Assembly (NCBI GenBank): GCA_002363515.1
Contig: DEVX01000063.1
Span: forward strand, 1 to 6,522
Source of the DNA: Candidatus Saccharibacteria bacterium UBA3225
GTDB taxonomy: Bacteria > Patescibacteriota > Saccharimonadia > Saccharimonadales > Saccharimonadaceae
Reading direction: 5' to 3'
Length of the DNA: 6,522 nt
The translations under genes were made by a program, and so were the position numbers. Of the stretch, positions 5,783-6,522 are shown in pieces. Below the pieces are notes generated by a model. It saw only the letters and a list, made by a program, of their open reading frames with translations, ran no database searches and was not told the DNA's origin. The stretch's first letter is position 1. Each line of letters starts with the position of its first letter.

Positions 5783-6412
5783 GTAGTTCTCGTACTTAAA
5801 CCCTGCGTCTTCTACTAGTTTTCTAGCAACACTATCGTTGCCAGTATTGTCTTTTAGTTTGAGACAAAAAACTGCTCTACAGTTCTTATCTGATGTGCCG
5901 TTAGTAACAACGGTTTCGTAGAATGGTTTCCCATCAGGTGCGTTATTGCCATTCGTAAGCATCGTGACTTGATGCAGTGGCAAAACTGAAACGATTTGTT
6001 TGGAGCTTTCGATTTCTTGGATGTAGTCTTTTGATTCATTCGTGCCGATAAGTTTTAGCGCTTCGTAGTCTTCTGGATGTTTTGTGTACCATCCGTAGTC
6101 GCCGCTTTGGGACAGCGCGGCATATACGGTGGCGGTTTGCCTCGATTTTAGCTCTACTTCGTATTTTTGGGTATCAAAACCGTCCCTGCTAATTTCTACT
6201 GTTACCTTGCCGGCGAAGAATTTATGATTGCCATTATGATATTCTGCGCCATTTATTTTGATAGTTGCATCTAGAGGAGTTGCTATTACTACTAGCTTTG
6301 CGTTACGAAAAAACCTTAAGGCTACTACTCCTATGATTGATATTGCTAATAATATCCCTAAGAACATCGCAATAGTGCGGATGTTCTTAACAAACCATTC
6401 TTTGACCCTCAT
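5765..6412 (-). CDS. Single-pass membrane protein with PEGA domain (operon gene 1)
   Basis: This 215-residue protein has a short basic cytoplasmic tail (1-11), one transmembrane helix (~12-33), a PEGA domain (~39-101) and an unrecognised C-terminal part (~105-215). The PEGA core is ATPLDATIKINGAEYHNG, with a later Ala-Gly-Lys step and a Gly-Phe before the second strand. Both cysteines, C178 and C183, are close together in the C-terminal region. The last ~20 residues (ARKLVEDAGFKYENYGIIY) resemble the C-terminus of the 250-residue protein two genes later, so the two may share an outer module. The ATG at 6412 is the first in frame and lies only a few bases from promoter-like sequence, with no Shine-Dalgarno, so the mRNA may be leaderless. 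Its stop overlaps the start of the 863-residue gene by 8 nt. As first gene of the operon, with an anchor and a protein-binding-type domain, a scaffold for the secreted hydrolase is plausible but is inference. Confidence 0.88.
   Translation of the reverse strand: MRVKEWFVKNIRTIAMFLGILLAISIIGVVALRFFRNAKLVVIATPLDATIKINGAEYHNGNHKFFAGKVTVEISRDGFDTQKYEVELKSRQTATVYAALSQSGDYGWYTKHPEDYEALKLIGTNESKDYIQEIESSKQIVSVLPLHQVTMLTNGNNAPDGKPFYETVVTNGTSDKNCRAVFCLKLKDNTGNDSVARKLVEDAGFKYENYGIIYE
6110..6298 (-). other. PEGA domain in operon gene 1
   Basis: This covers residues ~39-101. P-L-D-A-T-I-K-I-N-G, then H-N-G-N-H, F-A-G-K and R-D-G-F follow the PEGA consensus in order. It shares the pattern INGxxYxNGxH with the PEGA domain of operon gene 5 (ING-ISY-TNGTH versus ING-AEY-HNGNH), suggesting that the two are paralogous. 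Confidence 0.75.
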
Positions 6413-6421
6413 ATTAGCTAT

Positions 6422-6451
6422 ATTTTATTATATTTATGGTTATTTGTTCAA
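6422..6451 (-). promoter_or_regulatory. Candidate sigma-70-type promoter of the operon, near-leaderless
   Basis: On the minus strand, TTGAAC (6446-6451) and TAAAAT (6422-6427) are separated by 18 bases. A perfect TATAAT (6427-6432) overlaps the second box but pairs only with a poor -35 (GACTTG, 6449-6454, 16 bases away). Either choice puts the transcript start about 3-8 bases before the ATG at 6412. The region is AT-rich and downstream of a hairpin terminator, as expected for a promoter. No operator-like repeat is seen. The boxes are short matches in AT-rich DNA, so confidence is moderate. Confidence 0.5.
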
Positions 6452-6463
6452 GTCTTTAGATAC

Positions 6464-6492
6464 AAAAAACCTCCCCACTGTCTGGGGAGGTT
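6464..6492 (-). terminator. Rho-independent terminator, possibly bidirectional
   Basis: A perfect 10-bp stem (6468-6477 with 6483-6492, AACCTCCCCA / TGGGGAGGTT) encloses a 5-base loop. On the minus strand it is followed at once by a run of T (6464-6469), the classic form. On the plus strand it is followed by a less regular T-rich stretch that ends in TTTTTT (6499-6504). It would end transcription of a minus-strand gene lying beyond the right edge and separate it from this operon, whose promoter boxes lie just downstream. Plus-strand use is possible but nothing in the window would need it. Confidence 0.85.
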
Positions 6493-6522
6493 CTTTGGTT
6501 TTTTGAGGCGCTTTAACGCTTG

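Noticed and set aside
373..6412. Possible UGA recoding (as in Gracilibacteria and Absconditabacteria)
   Set aside because: The five long frames, rich in Gly and one of 863 codons, contain no in-frame TGA and end in TAA or TAG; recoded genomes would show in-frame TGA in genes of this size.
6464..6492. Hairpin as a riboswitch or attenuator of the operon
   Set aside because: It lies upstream of the best promoter boxes and has the simple stem plus T-run form of a terminator, with no alternative pairing or leader sequence visible.
6513..6522. Tail of an upstream minus-strand gene (Lys-Arg-stop) at the right edge
   Set aside because: The minus strand reads AAGCGTTAA there, followed by the terminator, which fits a gene end, but two codons and a stop are too little to call a gene.
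1..6522. CRISPR arrays, tRNA or rRNA genes, insertion sequences
   Set aside because: No regularly spaced repeats, cloverleaf-like sequence, transposase or terminal inverted repeats were seen, and coding genes fill nearly all of the window.

Overview
The window is dominated by one five-gene operon on the minus strand. It encodes an extracytoplasmic peptidoglycan-processing set together with membrane-anchored and pilin-like proteins. Several features suggest a member of the Candidate Phyla Radiation (Patescibacteria), most likely a Saccharibacteria (TM7)-like genome. These are a VirB2/TrbC-type two-helix pilin module of the kind these genomes carry, PEGA-domain single-pass proteins, Cys-rich secreted multidomain wall hydrolases, moderate-to-low GC, tight gene packing, and many proteins with no clear family. 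That assignment rests on remembered family style, not on a marker gene. The standard genetic code fits: all six frames are uninterrupted and end in TAA or TAG.

Layout from right to left, in the direction of operon transcription. At 6464-6492 a perfect 10-bp hairpin with flanking T/A tracts looks like a terminator insulating the operon from whatever lies upstream. Promoter-like boxes follow at 6422-6451, so close to the first ATG that the transcript would be nearly leaderless. The genes are then: a PEGA-domain membrane protein (5765-6412); a secreted protein of 863 residues with four apparent catalytic domains, namely GH73-type glucosaminidase, SGNH hydrolase, Amidase_2 and C39-like cysteine peptidase (3181-5772); a single-pass protein of unknown family (2427-3179); a VirB2-like pilin module fused to a VanY/M15 carboxypeptidase (1317-2411); and a second PEGA-domain membrane protein (373-1308). 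Junctions run from an 8-nt overlap to a 15-nt gap, and two Shine-Dalgarno sites lie across or beside the preceding stop codon, so the five are almost certainly co-transcribed and partly translationally coupled.

At the left edge, the 3' end of a plus-strand gene (2-367) converges on the operon with only 5 bp between the stop codons. Its product is not recognised.

Working together (inference): three single-pass proteins with long outer domains, one pilin-type membrane protein displaying a carboxypeptidase outside, and one four-domain hydrolase would form a surface machine that can cut or de-acetylate peptidoglycan at about five kinds of bond. It could open the cell's own wall for a type IV secretion or pilus apparatus. 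In an epibiotic CPR organism it could instead attack the wall of a host bacterium. No ATPase, coupling protein or VirB4/VirB6 homologue is in the window, so the link to a complete secretion system is unproven here.
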